Shown piece after piece: positions 8,171-17,357 of a stretch of DNA of 33,074 nt; the stretch's first letter is position 1, and the number at the start of each line of letters is the position of its first letter. The DNA comes from an uncultured Anaerolineae bacterium (lineage in GTDB: Bacteria > Chloroflexota > Anaerolineae > Anaerolineales > Villigracilaceae). The translations under genes and the position numbers were made by a program. Where the stretch lies: the NCBI GenBank assembly GCA_903838415.1, contig CAILYI010000127.1, positions 1 to 33,074 of the forward strand, given 5' to 3'. Under the pieces are notes generated by a model that made no database searches, had not been told where the DNA came from, and was given only the letters and a program-made list of their open reading frames with translations.

Positions 8171-10954
8171 CTACTTCTCGTTTTGCTTAATTTGGACAGT
8201 TACTTCAGCATCTGGCAGCATTCGGCCGATTTCCTGAACCGTAGTGCGCAGAATATTATCGAGATTTACGGAGGTCGTGATGCGATTGGATATTTCGCTG
8301 ATGGCCCGTTCCCTTTGCGCCATCTTTTGCGTTTGGGTGTACAAACGTGCATTCTCCAGCGCAGTTGACAGGCGCGCGGCTGTTTCTTCGACCAGGCTGA
8401 TGGTGTCAGGTGGGATGGTTTCGCTGTTAAATTGGATCGACAGCACCCCAATTAACTGGTCGCGTAATTTGAGCGGAACGGCCAGGATTGCGCCGCCGGG
8501 TTCTTTTCCGCTTCGACCGGGAAGTACTACTGATAGGCCTTTATTAATGGCTTCGCGGTTTTCAGCTGGGATGTTTTCAATTGGCGTGACTCGTATCCCA
8601 TCAAATTTATAGCCTTTTTGGGTTTCTACATCCTGACTGAAAGTTTGCCAGTTTGTCAGGGTGAGATGTTGGTAGGCGCTTTCCAATTGGCGCAAGTTAT
8701 CTTCCTGTTCCTGGGCTAATTGAACGCGCTGAATGGCCAGGGCAAGTTGGTCAGCTACAATTTGCAAAACGGCGATGTCATCATGATAAAAAGCTTCGGG
8801 CTTGTCGCTTTGAACATCCAAAACGCCAATCAACGTGTTGCCCGTCTTCAAGGGCAGCGCGACTTCAGAGCGGGTATGGGGCAGTAGCGGATTGTCGAAA
8901 TACGTTGTATCTTGATTGGTATCCAGCGCAATTCTCGATAACCCGGTGGCCGCAACGTTGCCCACTATACCAACCTGACCGATTCTCAGCTTGTGGCGAC
9001 GCGCCAGCATCTCAAGTCCGGCTTCGGTGGGGGATGCCCGCAAGATGGCATATTCTTTTTGCTCATCGAGCAGGAAGATGCCGATATGATAAAAACCAAA
9101 CTTGTCGAGCACTAATTGAGCCGCCTGGTTAAGCAAATCTTCCAGACTTTGTGTATTGGTGGCAACGCGTGCTACTTCTGCCGCAACGGTCAAATAAGTT
9201 GCCTGCTTTCTCAGCGCTTGCGTGCGGTCCTCAACTTTCTGCTCAAGGGTTTTCACCAGCGATTGCATTTCTCCCGCCAAGGTGTTGAAACTTGCGGCCA
9301 GGGCGCCAATTTCGTCCTGCCGTTCGACGCGGATGCGGGTGGAAAGTTCGCCATTGGCTAGATTTGTTGCTTTTTCTGCCAATTCAACGAGTGGCAGGCT
9401 GATTGAGCGTGAAGTAATCAGCACAATGAAGAAAGTGAACAACAAAGTGAATGCACCGATCGCCGCTTCGGTCGCCAGGATATTTATCGCTTTTTGCGTG
9501 ATTTCTTTTTGCTCAACTTCTGCGATTAAAACCGCCTTTAAGGCAGGCATTCTTAGATAACTTCCCAAAACTGGCCTTCCCATGTAATTATCCCAGATGC
9601 CACTTCCTTGATCGCTGCGCAGCAAGAGGGCCTGTTCGGCTGGGCGGGTCTTGAATGTGACCGGATTTTGGCGGGTAATGGTAATCGGCTTCATATTTCC
9701 ACCGACCAGCCCAACCAGATAGGTCTCGGCAGTATTGCCGATGGCCGTTTTTGCCATCAGAATCTGTTTAATGGGATCAAAATTAGTCCTGGCGACGAGT
9801 GCTCCTCGCAGGATGCCATCGGTTTTAATGGGCTTTGCCAGCAGGATCGAAGCTTCGTCAAACCCGGCAGGGAAGTTGTATTCCACAGCGTGATTGATGT
9901 CGTGCGTTACATTTTGAAAAAAGTTGAAGTTGGAGAAGTTGAGGCCTTCATTGGCCTGATTTGTTGAAATAATCGCTTTCCCTGCGCCATCCAAAAGCAG
10001 AATTTCCTGGTATTTTGAATTCTGCGCCTGTTCTTTCAACAGATTTGCGCGGACAAAATCATAATATTCCTGATACAAGGGACTATCCGGCTTGTTGAAT
10101 AAGAGATAGAGAATCTGCTGTTCAATGACTGCGTCGCCCAAGGTGAGATTCGCGTCACGGTCCAGGTTGGCAAGCGCCGCTTCCACCTGGGTTGTCCGAA
10201 AACTGGAGGTCGCATCCAACTCGCGTAGCGCCTTTTGATTGTCAAAATAAATACTGGTGAGCGCTGCGATAATCAATATTGCGACGGATGACAACAAAGC
10301 GACAAAAGTAAAGGTGGTGACGAGGCGTGTTGAAATGGTGCGAAAGTTAATCCTACTATTGATTAAAACCAGCACCACCATGGCGGTTATGATCATCATA
10401 TAGATGGTCAAAGCTGTCACCTGGGTCAGGCTTCCGGCGATCACCATGCGCTTGAAAGGGATTAATTGATCAGCGAAGAAGACAATGGCTGCCAGGACAA
10501 GGCTGAAAATACCGCTAAAGATTCGGAAATTTCGCTGAAGTCCGCGCTGAGTGGCAAAAACAATGCCTGGGCTAACCGCCAGCGCAAGTGGAAACCACAC
10601 AATATCCTGCCATACCAGCACTTGAGCTGCGGATGCCAGTCCGTTTATCAGTAGTAAATAAACGGCCACTGTATTAAATTTTCCACTTCGCATCAAAGGG
10701 AAAAGTGGCAGATGTAAAGAACTGGAAAGCAGCGAGGTAAAGGTAACGATCAGAAGGCGCGAATCATTTTGATCGAGCAGGCCGGCCAATCCAAGCGAGT
10801 AGAGCACCACGAAACCAAGCGCATTGAATACCAACATGACCGGGATATACGTCAGTGCAGCTTGCAGCGTTCGATACGCTTCGCGCTGATCGGGTAGTAA
10901 ATCCGGTTGGTAGTGAATAAGGTCAAAAAAACGAGCTGGCGTCATGTTTTCCAT
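8171..10954 (-). CDS. Polytopic membrane sensor: 6 TM, Cache-like sensor, HAMP, GAF, degenerate GAF
   Basis: This 927-residue protein is the largest accessory sensor. Residues ~33-200 contain about six membrane segments. A further segment (~211-236) begins an extracytoplasmic region (~240-485) with a double-Cache-like layout, for example the QEILLLDGAGKAIIST segment and the GALVARTNFDPIKQIL strand-helix. An exit segment lies at ~495-516. HAMP (~517-570, with the DEIGALAASFNTLAGEM helix) and a coiled coil lead to a full GAF (~588-751), a degenerate GAF (~768-871) and the first helix and strand of another GAF at the C-terminus. No enzymatic output domain follows. The Cache assignment rests on topology and pattern, not on a profile search. 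The start is uncertain: M1 has only a weak ribosome site, and M4 (ATG at 10943-10945) is possible. Confidence 0.85.
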   Translation of the reverse strand: MENMTPARFFDLIHYQPDLLPDQREAYRTLQAALTYIPVMLVFNALGFVVLYSLGLAGLLDQNDSRLLIVTFTSLLSSSLHLPLFPLMRSGKFNTVAVYLLLINGLASAAQVLVWQDIVWFPLALAVSPGIVFATQRGLQRNFRIFSGIFSLVLAAIVFFADQLIPFKRMVIAGSLTQVTALTIYMMIITAMVVLVLINSRINFRTISTRLVTTFTFVALLSSVAILIIAALTSIYFDNQKALRELDATSSFRTTQVEAALANLDRDANLTLGDAVIEQQILYLLFNKPDSPLYQEYYDFVRANLLKEQAQNSKYQEILLLDGAGKAIISTNQANEGLNFSNFNFFQNVTHDINHAVEYNFPAGFDEASILLAKPIKTDGILRGALVARTNFDPIKQILMAKTAIGNTAETYLVGLVGGNMKPITITRQNPVTFKTRPAEQALLLRSDQGSGIWDNYMGRPVLGSYLRMPALKAVLIAEVEQKEITQKAINILATEAAIGAFTLLFTFFIVLITSRSISLPLVELAEKATNLANGELSTRIRVERQDEIGALAASFNTLAGEMQSLVKTLEQKVEDRTQALRKQATYLTVAAEVARVATNTQSLEDLLNQAAQLVLDKFGFYHIGIFLLDEQKEYAILRASPTEAGLEMLARRHKLRIGQVGIVGNVAATGLSRIALDTNQDTTYFDNPLLPHTRSEVALPLKTGNTLIGVLDVQSDKPEAFYHDDIAVLQIVADQLALAIQRVQLAQEQEDNLRQLESAYQHLTLTNWQTFSQDVETQKGYKFDGIRVTPIENIPAENREAINKGLSVVLPGRSGKEPGGAILAVPLKLRDQLIGVLSIQFNSETIPPDTISLVEETAARLSTALENARLYTQTQKMAQRERAISEISNRITTSVNLDNILRTTVQEIGRMLPDAEVTVQIKQNEK

Positions 10955-10964
10955 GGATTATTGA

Positions 10965-12617
10965 TTACTCGGCACTTTTGTTTTCGTCGCTCGGGCTGAT
11001 GAATATTGACACATCAGACACTTGTGGTAGGCGGTGCAGTTCGCGGACCGCACTTTGCAGCAATGTGTCAATATCCAGCGAATGGCTAAATCGGTTCGAA
11101 AAATCACTCACTGCTTCTTCGCGCATTGCCCGGCGTTGTGATTCTTCCAGCACGCGCGCATTGTCGATCGCCAGAACTGTCTGCATGGCAATCCGCTCAA
11201 TCATTTCTTTCTCTGCTTCGGACCAGGCGGTTTCACTCGCTTTGCGCTTCAGAACAATTTTCCCGATCTGATTGCCTCGCAAATTAAGCTCGACCTTAAT
11301 CGTTTTTTCAGAAGTCGCAATCGCCGGAGCGTCTTGATGATGATAAATTGGCGAAATTCCCAGTGATGTGTACGTGAATCCCTGGGTTTTGCCGCTCAAA
11401 CGGTTTTTCCAGGCGGTGGCTGCCGCCTGGGTTGTGCCCATCTCCAGGTCCTGGATGGCCGAGCGGCTTTCTTCAAGCTGGCGCACATTTTCAATGGTGA
11501 GCGCGATTTGATCGGTCATGGACTGCAGGATATAGACAACATCGGGAGGAAAGGCGCTGTGTTCGGTAGATTGAATATCCAGGACGCCGATGAGTCGACT
11601 TTGCGCGATGAGCGGGAGCGCCACCTGAGAATGAGTATCGGGAAAATCGGGATTATTGAACAGTACCGCATCGACGCCTACATCCTGGGCGATGCGCGGG
11701 CGTTTTTGGTCAGCGGCGAATCCTATGACGCTCTGGCGATCAATTGCCAGCTTGTGCCCATAGATTAGCATGCGTTTGCCGCGTTCTGACGAAGTCGTCG
11801 TCAGTGTCAGAACCTGTCCGGCGGCATCGGCAAGAAATATACCGCCGTGGTAATAGCCAAAGCGCGTGGTAATTTGCTGCGTCACGTAATCCAATAAGTG
11901 TTCTAAATCATAAAACTCGGCAGCGTTGCGCGTGACAAACAACGCGGATTCAAGTTGGGCCATGCGATGATTTAAATCACTGGTGCGCTCTTCCACCATT
12001 TCCTGCGCGCTGACGCTTTCTTTTGCTCGCAGTTCTCGGGCATTTTCTATGGCATTCAACGCCTCTGATGCTTCTTTTTTGGCTAGGTTAAGAGCTACAA
12101 CGATCAGGATGGAAATAATGAGCAGAGGGCTGATTCCAGAAACCCAATCGATCCAATTACCGGGTTGACCATTTCTACTGTCGATGAGCTGCAACTGGTG
12201 GGTGATCGACAGCCATCCGACCACTCCGATGGAAATGAAACTGACCAGCTCCGCCACGATTCCCACACTTAATGGAAATAACAGAACTGACATGATGATG
12301 AAAGTCAACAGGATGATTTGCGCATCGCCCCAGATGCCGGTTTTTAGTAAACTACTTATCCCAAATCCATAAATGATCAGGATTAGCGCTGCAGCTTTGA
12401 ACCTGTAAGGGAGTTTGCTGAAGGTGACTGCTAATAAAATGACATATGCGCCAAGATAAGCCCCTTGTAATAGGAAACTTGTATTGCCGGCTAGCGAAGT
12501 AATCAGCCCTGGCAGTGCCAGCAGGCAGCCGCCATAAAAAACGAAACGCAGAAATTGTTCCTGGCGCTGCTGGAATGATAAAGGGAGATCCTTTTGCATA
12601 TTGCCGCTGTTGGACAT
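10965..12617 (-). CDS. Membrane protein with GAF domain and degenerate second GAF, no output domain
   Basis: The 550-residue protein has about six hydrophobic segments between residues 22 and 180, then a coiled coil rich in Glu and Ala (~182-225). A full GAF domain (~226-379) has the RFGYYHGGIFLAD and VALPLIAQSRLIGVLDIQS strands. A shortened GAF (~399-489) keeps LNLRGNQIGKIVL and the AIDNARVLEESQ helix, and a partial GAF start (~495-540) ends the protein. Architecture and the order of conserved words match the other two membrane sensors in the run, so these are paralogues. GGAAG 8 nt upstream supports the start. The gene begins 3 nt after its upstream neighbour's stop. No catalytic domain is visible. 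Confidence 0.85.
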   Translation of the reverse strand: MSNSGNMQKDLPLSFQQRQEQFLRFVFYGGCLLALPGLITSLAGNTSFLLQGAYLGAYVILLAVTFSKLPYRFKAAALILIIYGFGISSLLKTGIWGDAQIILLTFIIMSVLLFPLSVGIVAELVSFISIGVVGWLSITHQLQLIDSRNGQPGNWIDWVSGISPLLIISILIVVALNLAKKEASEALNAIENARELRAKESVSAQEMVEERTSDLNHRMAQLESALFVTRNAAEFYDLEHLLDYVTQQITTRFGYYHGGIFLADAAGQVLTLTTTSSERGKRMLIYGHKLAIDRQSVIGFAADQKRPRIAQDVGVDAVLFNNPDFPDTHSQVALPLIAQSRLIGVLDIQSTEHSAFPPDVVYILQSMTDQIALTIENVRQLEESRSAIQDLEMGTTQAAATAWKNRLSGKTQGFTYTSLGISPIYHHQDAPAIATSEKTIKVELNLRGNQIGKIVLKRKASETAWSEAEKEMIERIAMQTVLAIDNARVLEESQRRAMREEAVSDFSNRFSHSLDIDTLLQSAVRELHRLPQVSDVSIFISPSDENKSAE

Positions 12618-12620
12618 GGC

Positions 12621-14558
12621 TTATTCTTCCACTTTGAGTTCAATGGTCGCTTCTGAAACTTCCAGCGCGCGCCCAAGTTCGCGGACGGCGGTTTGAAGGA
12701 TGCCGTCGATGGAATTTGCTGCCCATATTTTTTGAATGATCGAAGCCGCCAGGCGCTCTCTCAGGGCGGATTGCTGACTCTCTTCGATCAGGCGCGCGTT
12801 TTCCAGCGAGATAGCCACCTGCGTGGCGATTGCTTCCACCCAAACCTGATCTTCCTGGCTCCATTCTCCTTCGGTTTCCAGCAAGATATGACCGATGTTT
12901 TCATCGCGCAAGTTTAATCTAACCGCAACTTCTTTAGTTTCAGCATCCGGTAGGCTGAATGCTGAATGAGTGGTATGTTCGAGCGATCCGGTTTTTAGTT
13001 TTTCTGACCAGGCCGAAACAATATTTTGACGGTTTGCCTGGCGCAATTCATCGAGCGCCAGTTCCATTTCTTTGAAAAGACGCGCGTTTTCGATGGCAAT
13101 CGCCACCTGGTTGGCCATACTTTGGAGCGTGGAAATGTCGTCCTGTCTGAAATCAGCGCCACGGGTTGATTGCACATCCAATGCGCCGATGACTCGATCT
13201 CCCATCAGCAGCGGAATCGCAATCTCTGAGCGGGTATTCGGCAAAAGCGGATTGACAAAGCGAACCGGGGCATCACCAACATCCAACGCGACTTGTGCTT
13301 CGTGTGAGGTGATTGCTGCGCCGACCATGCTGGTATTGGAAATTTGCAAACGATGATGGCGAGTTTTTAAGATGGCTCCAGCAGAACCGGTCGCATCTTT
13401 GAGTTCCGCCCAGCGGCCATTTTCGGAGACTAGGAAAATCGCCGCATAATAGTAGTCAAAAGACTGGGTAATCAGCTCCACCACGCGCGCGATGACAGTG
13501 TCGGGGTCTAAGATGGTGCTGGCAATTCGCCCCACCTCGGTGGAAACGCGGAGTTGCTCAGAACGCTCGCCAACTCGCTTTTCCAGGGATTGTTGTAACG
13601 TATCGAGCCGGGCAATCATATGGTTGAAATAAATCGCCAGTTCCCCGATTTCGTCCGTTGCCAGGACTTTGGCGCGTTGCGATAAATCCCCTTTTTCAAC
13701 TTTGATGAAGGTTTGGATGAGAGAGTCAATTGGGTAAGTGAAAGAACGGGAGAGCATCAATGTGATGCCGAAACTGATCAATATCGCCAGCAAGCTGGCG
13801 TAAATGAGCTGGACGCGCAGGTCGATGAGAACATCAGAAGGATTGATGGTGCCGGAAATAGCCCTGGTGGTTTGGTGATAGCCAATTGGCGCAATAATTA
13901 AGGCTGCAATGATAATCAAGGCGACCCCGATGAACATGAATTTCACCAGGATATAAGAATTGGAAGATCCCTTTAGTTGATTTTCAAACCTTTTCGGGAG
14001 CAAAATTTCGCGTGCCGGAATCAGCAAATTATCAAGCAGGAGAATTGCCAGCACCACCACAGAGACAGCTGGAACCAGCCCCCCAAACAAGGAATAAATT
14101 ACTTGGTCGGGCGAAATTTTGAGGACATAATACTGAAATGCGACCACTGGCGCAACATCAATAAACATAATGATGAATAGAGACACAATTCCATACCGCC
14201 AGGACAGGGATGCCATTTCCTGCCAGGCGCGGTGTTCATCTTCCGTGTCACTGTCTAATTGGCCAGTCTTGGCCCAAATTTCCAGCCGCTCGCTGGCCTT
14301 GCGGGTGATAAAAAAGATATAGATCAGAATGGCGACATAGCCGCAGAAAATCGTGCTGAAAGTTGCCAGCGCGGACGAGTAGAGCTGGTCAAACGTCAGC
14401 GCGGCGTTTGTCTGGATGATGAAGGCGCCAATCAGGGCGCTGGGGAAAAAAGGCAGCTGTGCTATGGCAACTATTACGAGAATATAAAAGCGGCCCGTTT
14501 TCTTTGCCAGACGGGTCAGGGCAGGTATTCGCTCCTGGACAGGTTTATCTACATTCAT
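12621..14558 (-). CDS. Membrane sensor: 6 TM, HAMP, GAF, degenerate GAF, no output domain
   Basis: The 645-residue protein has about six membrane segments (~24-48, 60-85, 120-142, 155-180, 205-230, 250-271). A HAMP domain (~271-330) carries the DEIGELAIYFNHMIARLDTL helix. A full GAF (~343-493) with RSEIAIPLLMGDRVIGALDV and a degenerate GAF (~516-589) follow. The C-terminus is the opening helix and strand of another GAF. The long loops between segments 2 and 3 (~86-118) and between 5 and 6 (~231-250) are candidate input regions. No kinase or methyl-accepting domain is present. The start has only a weak GAG site; the ATG at 14556-14558 is the first after the upstream stop, 15 nt away. It is probably co-transcribed with the GAF genes on both sides. 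Confidence 0.85.
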   Translation of the reverse strand: MNVDKPVQERIPALTRLAKKTGRFYILVIVAIAQLPFFPSALIGAFIIQTNAALTFDQLYSSALATFSTIFCGYVAILIYIFFITRKASERLEIWAKTGQLDSDTEDEHRAWQEMASLSWRYGIVSLFIIMFIDVAPVVAFQYYVLKISPDQVIYSLFGGLVPAVSVVVLAILLLDNLLIPAREILLPKRFENQLKGSSNSYILVKFMFIGVALIIIAALIIAPIGYHQTTRAISGTINPSDVLIDLRVQLIYASLLAILISFGITLMLSRSFTYPIDSLIQTFIKVEKGDLSQRAKVLATDEIGELAIYFNHMIARLDTLQQSLEKRVGERSEQLRVSTEVGRIASTILDPDTVIARVVELITQSFDYYYAAIFLVSENGRWAELKDATGSAGAILKTRHHRLQISNTSMVGAAITSHEAQVALDVGDAPVRFVNPLLPNTRSEIAIPLLMGDRVIGALDVQSTRGADFRQDDISTLQSMANQVAIAIENARLFKEMELALDELRQANRQNIVSAWSEKLKTGSLEHTTHSAFSLPDAETKEVAVRLNLRDENIGHILLETEGEWSQEDQVWVEAIATQVAISLENARLIEESQQSALRERLAASIIQKIWAANSIDGILQTAVRELGRALEVSEATIELKVEE

Positions 14559-14573
14559 AACATCATGCTCGCT

Positions 14574-16790
14574 TTATTCCCCGGTTGCACTGGACTCTGA
14601 CAGTGTCGAATGAGGGCTTTTCAGGCTGATCTCGATCTGCGTTTTACGAGTGCTCAAGGCCTTATTCAGTTCTTCAGTTGTAATGGACAGGATTTTTTCA
14701 GGATTTGTTGTATGCCGGATTTTGTTGGTGATCTCATAAAGTAGATGTTCGCGCTCAACCTGCCGCCGGAACTGATCCAGCAGGCGCGAGTGCGCGATAA
14801 TCGCCGCCAGGCTGCCAGCCAGAGTTCCGAGCATTTCCTCGTCGTTTTCTGTATAGGCGTTTAATCGGGTACTTTCGACGTTCAAAACGCCCAGCACTTC
14901 ATTGCGGTAGATCAGCGGGATGGCAAGTTCGGAACGGATTTTTGGATTGACAACGATATAGCGTGAGTCCTTGGCAACGTCGCCAAGTCTCAGGGACAGG
15001 CGGCGCGCCGCAACCCAGCCGGTAACGCCCACTCCAAACGGAATTTTTAATCGCGCTGAATCTTCGTTAGGATACCCAATCGATGACTTCACCTCGAGCA
15101 TTTTCTGCTCTTTATCGGCCATCATGATCGAAATTTGATCGCCGCCCAACGTCACTTGCAAACCCTGTACCGCACTGTTTAAGGCTTCCTCAATCGTGGT
15201 GGATGAGGCCGCTGCGGTGGTGACGTGGTGCAACAAACGATGCTGCGTTAATCGTTCCTGGGCTTCGGCGAATAATTCTGAATTCACGATTGCAATCGCC
15301 AGTTGGTCAGCCAGGATTTGCAGAATTCGCACGTTTTCATCCGTGAACATGTACGCGCGCTGAGATTGAACGTCCAACACGCCCAGGATGCGTTCGCCAA
15401 CCTTCAGCGGCAGGCAGGCTTCGGCCTTTGATTCTGAAAGAAAGGGATTGGTTACATAAGTGGAATCTTTGGCAATCTCATTGATAACCAGCAATTCTTT
15501 TTCCTGTGACACAAAACCAATCACGGACTTTGACCCCACAGCCAGCTTAAATCCCACTCGTTTCATCTGAGTTCCAGCTTCGCCGGTTGCTTCGCGGATG
15601 ATTACATTTTCTCCGGCAGTATCTACCAGAAATACGGCGGCATGGTAAAAGTCGAAGCGTTCATGAACCAGGTTGACTGCCTGGCGGAGTAAATTATCCA
15701 CAATCAAAGAACTGGAAACCTCGCGGGAGATTTCGGCCACTGTCTGTAATTGCATGGCGCTGCGACGGGCATCTTCCAGCAAGCGGATGTTGTAAATTGC
15801 TCCGGCCACCTGTGACGAAAGCGCAATCATCAGGCGCAGGTCATCTTCAGAGAAGCGCTTTTCCTGTTCAACATCCTGAACGATCAACGCGCCGATGGCG
15901 TCACCTCCCACCACCAGGGGACAGCCCAGCCAGGATTTGGGCGCCTTCCCAATTTGCCTGGCTCCCAGGGCGTTCAGCCGCCGTTCAACATCTTCCACCA
16001 ACATCAAAGGCTGGCGGGTGCGGATGAGAATGGAAATAATCCCTTCACTGATCGGGGTGGGATCATGGGAAGTAATGCTTCCTTCTTCTGAAGCATATGG
16101 AATTTCAACCGTTTCATTTTGGGAATTGTAGAGCGCGACTGCGAAATTAACACTCCCCATTGTGGCGGAAATTTGGCTGTGTAGCATTCTGTACAAACTG
16201 TCCAGGTTGGTTGATGACGAAATGGTCTGGCTTGTTTCTGAGATCGCTTCCAGTTCGCGCAGACGTTGCTTAGTGGCGCGCGCAGTTTTGATATTATTCA
16301 ATGCCACAGGGACAATTTCCGTCAGACGGACTAATGGGTCAATCGCTTCACGCGTTATTTTTTCGCCGGCCAGAGCGCCGATTAAAAGCACTTTCTGAAC
16401 ATCCGCATCTTGTAGAATGGGGAGAACTGCTATTTGTTGGCACTTTAATCCATCGAAAATGGATTTGAGTTGATCCGGTAAATTTGTTTCCGCCAGGGTC
16501 GAGATGCGGATTCCTTGAGAGAAACAACGAAAAATTTCTCCGGGAGTTAGTTGCAGTTCTGCTGGCGCAGATTCGATCGTTTTTTTTGCTTCGGGATTGT
16601 GCACCAAGACCCATTCAAGCCCGTTATCTTTTACTGAATAATGCGCCGTGTAGAAATGACAGGTTCTCAAGGCGTTTTGTATGGCCAGATCGACATCTTT
16701 CTCTGTTTCGGCATGGAAAATCGCATAGTTGGCCTGGTGCAACTTGACTAATTCAGCGATGTCTGCCGCGATAATTTGATTCTCACTCAT
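14574..16790 (-). CDS. Soluble multi-GAF protein (four GAF domains), no output domain
   Basis: The 738-residue protein lacks signal peptide and membrane segments. I see a degenerate GAF (~8-175), GAF (~185-340), GAF (~345-515, with RFDFYHAAVFLVD and CLPLKVGERILGVLDVQS) and GAF (~520-685, with RSELAIPLIYRNEVLGVLNV). A terminal helix (EREHLLYEITNKIRHT) and strand resemble the start of a fifth GAF. The helices between domains have the heptad look of signalling linkers. GAF domains bind cyclic nucleotides, tetrapyrroles or other small ligands, or mediate dimerisation; no ligand can be assigned here. GAGAG about 8 nt upstream supports the start. It is the first gene after the terminator that ends the response-regulator pair and heads the sensor run. 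Confidence 0.88.
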   Translation of the reverse strand: MSENQIIAADIAELVKLHQANYAIFHAETEKDVDLAIQNALRTCHFYTAHYSVKDNGLEWVLVHNPEAKKTIESAPAELQLTPGEIFRCFSQGIRISTLAETNLPDQLKSIFDGLKCQQIAVLPILQDADVQKVLLIGALAGEKITREAIDPLVRLTEIVPVALNNIKTARATKQRLRELEAISETSQTISSSTNLDSLYRMLHSQISATMGSVNFAVALYNSQNETVEIPYASEEGSITSHDPTPISEGIISILIRTRQPLMLVEDVERRLNALGARQIGKAPKSWLGCPLVVGGDAIGALIVQDVEQEKRFSEDDLRLMIALSSQVAGAIYNIRLLEDARRSAMQLQTVAEISREVSSSLIVDNLLRQAVNLVHERFDFYHAAVFLVDTAGENVIIREATGEAGTQMKRVGFKLAVGSKSVIGFVSQEKELLVINEIAKDSTYVTNPFLSESKAEACLPLKVGERILGVLDVQSQRAYMFTDENVRILQILADQLAIAIVNSELFAEAQERLTQHRLLHHVTTAAASSTTIEEALNSAVQGLQVTLGGDQISIMMADKEQKMLEVKSSIGYPNEDSARLKIPFGVGVTGWVAARRLSLRLGDVAKDSRYIVVNPKIRSELAIPLIYRNEVLGVLNVESTRLNAYTENDEEMLGTLAGSLAAIIAHSRLLDQFRRQVEREHLLYEITNKIRHTTNPEKILSITTEELNKALSTRKTQIEISLKSPHSTLSESSATGE

Positions 16791-16811
16791 AGTGTGCTCT
16801 CAATTTTGCCA

Positions 16812-16858
16812 ATAAACAAAAAGCGAGGGCGGTTTCTCGACTGAGTTTCCCTCGCTTT
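16812..16858 (-). terminator. Intrinsic terminator after the response-regulator pair
   Basis: A perfect 10-bp inverted repeat pairs 16820-16829 (AAAGCGAGGG on the plus strand) with 16849-16858 around a 19-nt loop. On the minus strand the stem is followed by TTTTTGTTTATT. It lies between the stop of the response regulator at 16876 and the start of the four-GAF gene at 16790. It should separate transcription of the two regulators from the sensor run, or attenuate read-through into it. Confidence 0.85.
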
Positions 16859-16875
16859 GTATCGTGGTTGATTGC

Positions 16876-17349
16876 TTATCTTCCTTCGTACGAGATCTCC
16901 CAAACGGATTCTCCGTTCAATATCCGGCGAATTTGATCTGGGAATTGGTCAGCATTGATCGGTTTGCCCAGGAATCCGTTGAATCCGGCAGCGCGCGCCT
17001 TGTTGATTTGCTCCTGGTCGGCTTCCGCTGTAACTGCGATAATCGGAATGGATTTTAATCGTTCCGAAGAACGGATTTTATTTAGCGCGCTGTAGCCGTC
17101 CTCGTAGGGCAGGTGAATATCCATCAGGATGAGATCCAACCGGGTGAGCGTGTCCGCATATTCAACCACTTCATACCCGGAAGTTTTCCATTCGCAGTGA
17201 ATGCCGATGAATCCCAGCAGGCGGGCGATCAGCACGAAATTCGAAACATTGTCTTCTACGACAAGCACCGTGGTATCTTTTGGAATTCCCTGTTTGCGGG
17301 GCGAGTCATTTGGTACCGGCTGTGTGGGGGAAGTGGAATCTGGGCTCAT
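16876..17349 (-). CDS. Single-domain response regulator (CheY-like receiver)
   Basis: The 157-residue protein has a short Pro/Ser/Thr-rich N-terminus (~1-25) and one receiver domain. Visible features are VLVVEDN (acidic pair), the phospho-acceptor D77 in LILMDIHLPYEDGY, IIAVTAEA with the switch threonine, and the conserved lysine in FLGKP. There is no DNA-binding or enzymatic output domain. I chose the ATG at 17347-17349, 8 nt after the upstream stop, because an earlier in-frame ATG would overlap the neighbouring gene and add unrelated residues. It may be a phosphate-shuttle or diffusible regulator served by the hybrid kinase further along the same strand. That pairing is inferred from proximity. 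Confidence 0.92.
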   Translation of the reverse strand: MSPDSTSPTQPVPNDSPRKQGIPKDTTVLVVEDNVSNFVLIARLLGFIGIHCEWKTSGYEVVEYADTLTRLDLILMDIHLPYEDGYSALNKIRSSERLKSIPIIAVTAEADQEQINKARAAGFNGFLGKPINADQFPDQIRRILNGESVWEISYEGR

Positions 17350-17357
17350 AGTCTCAT

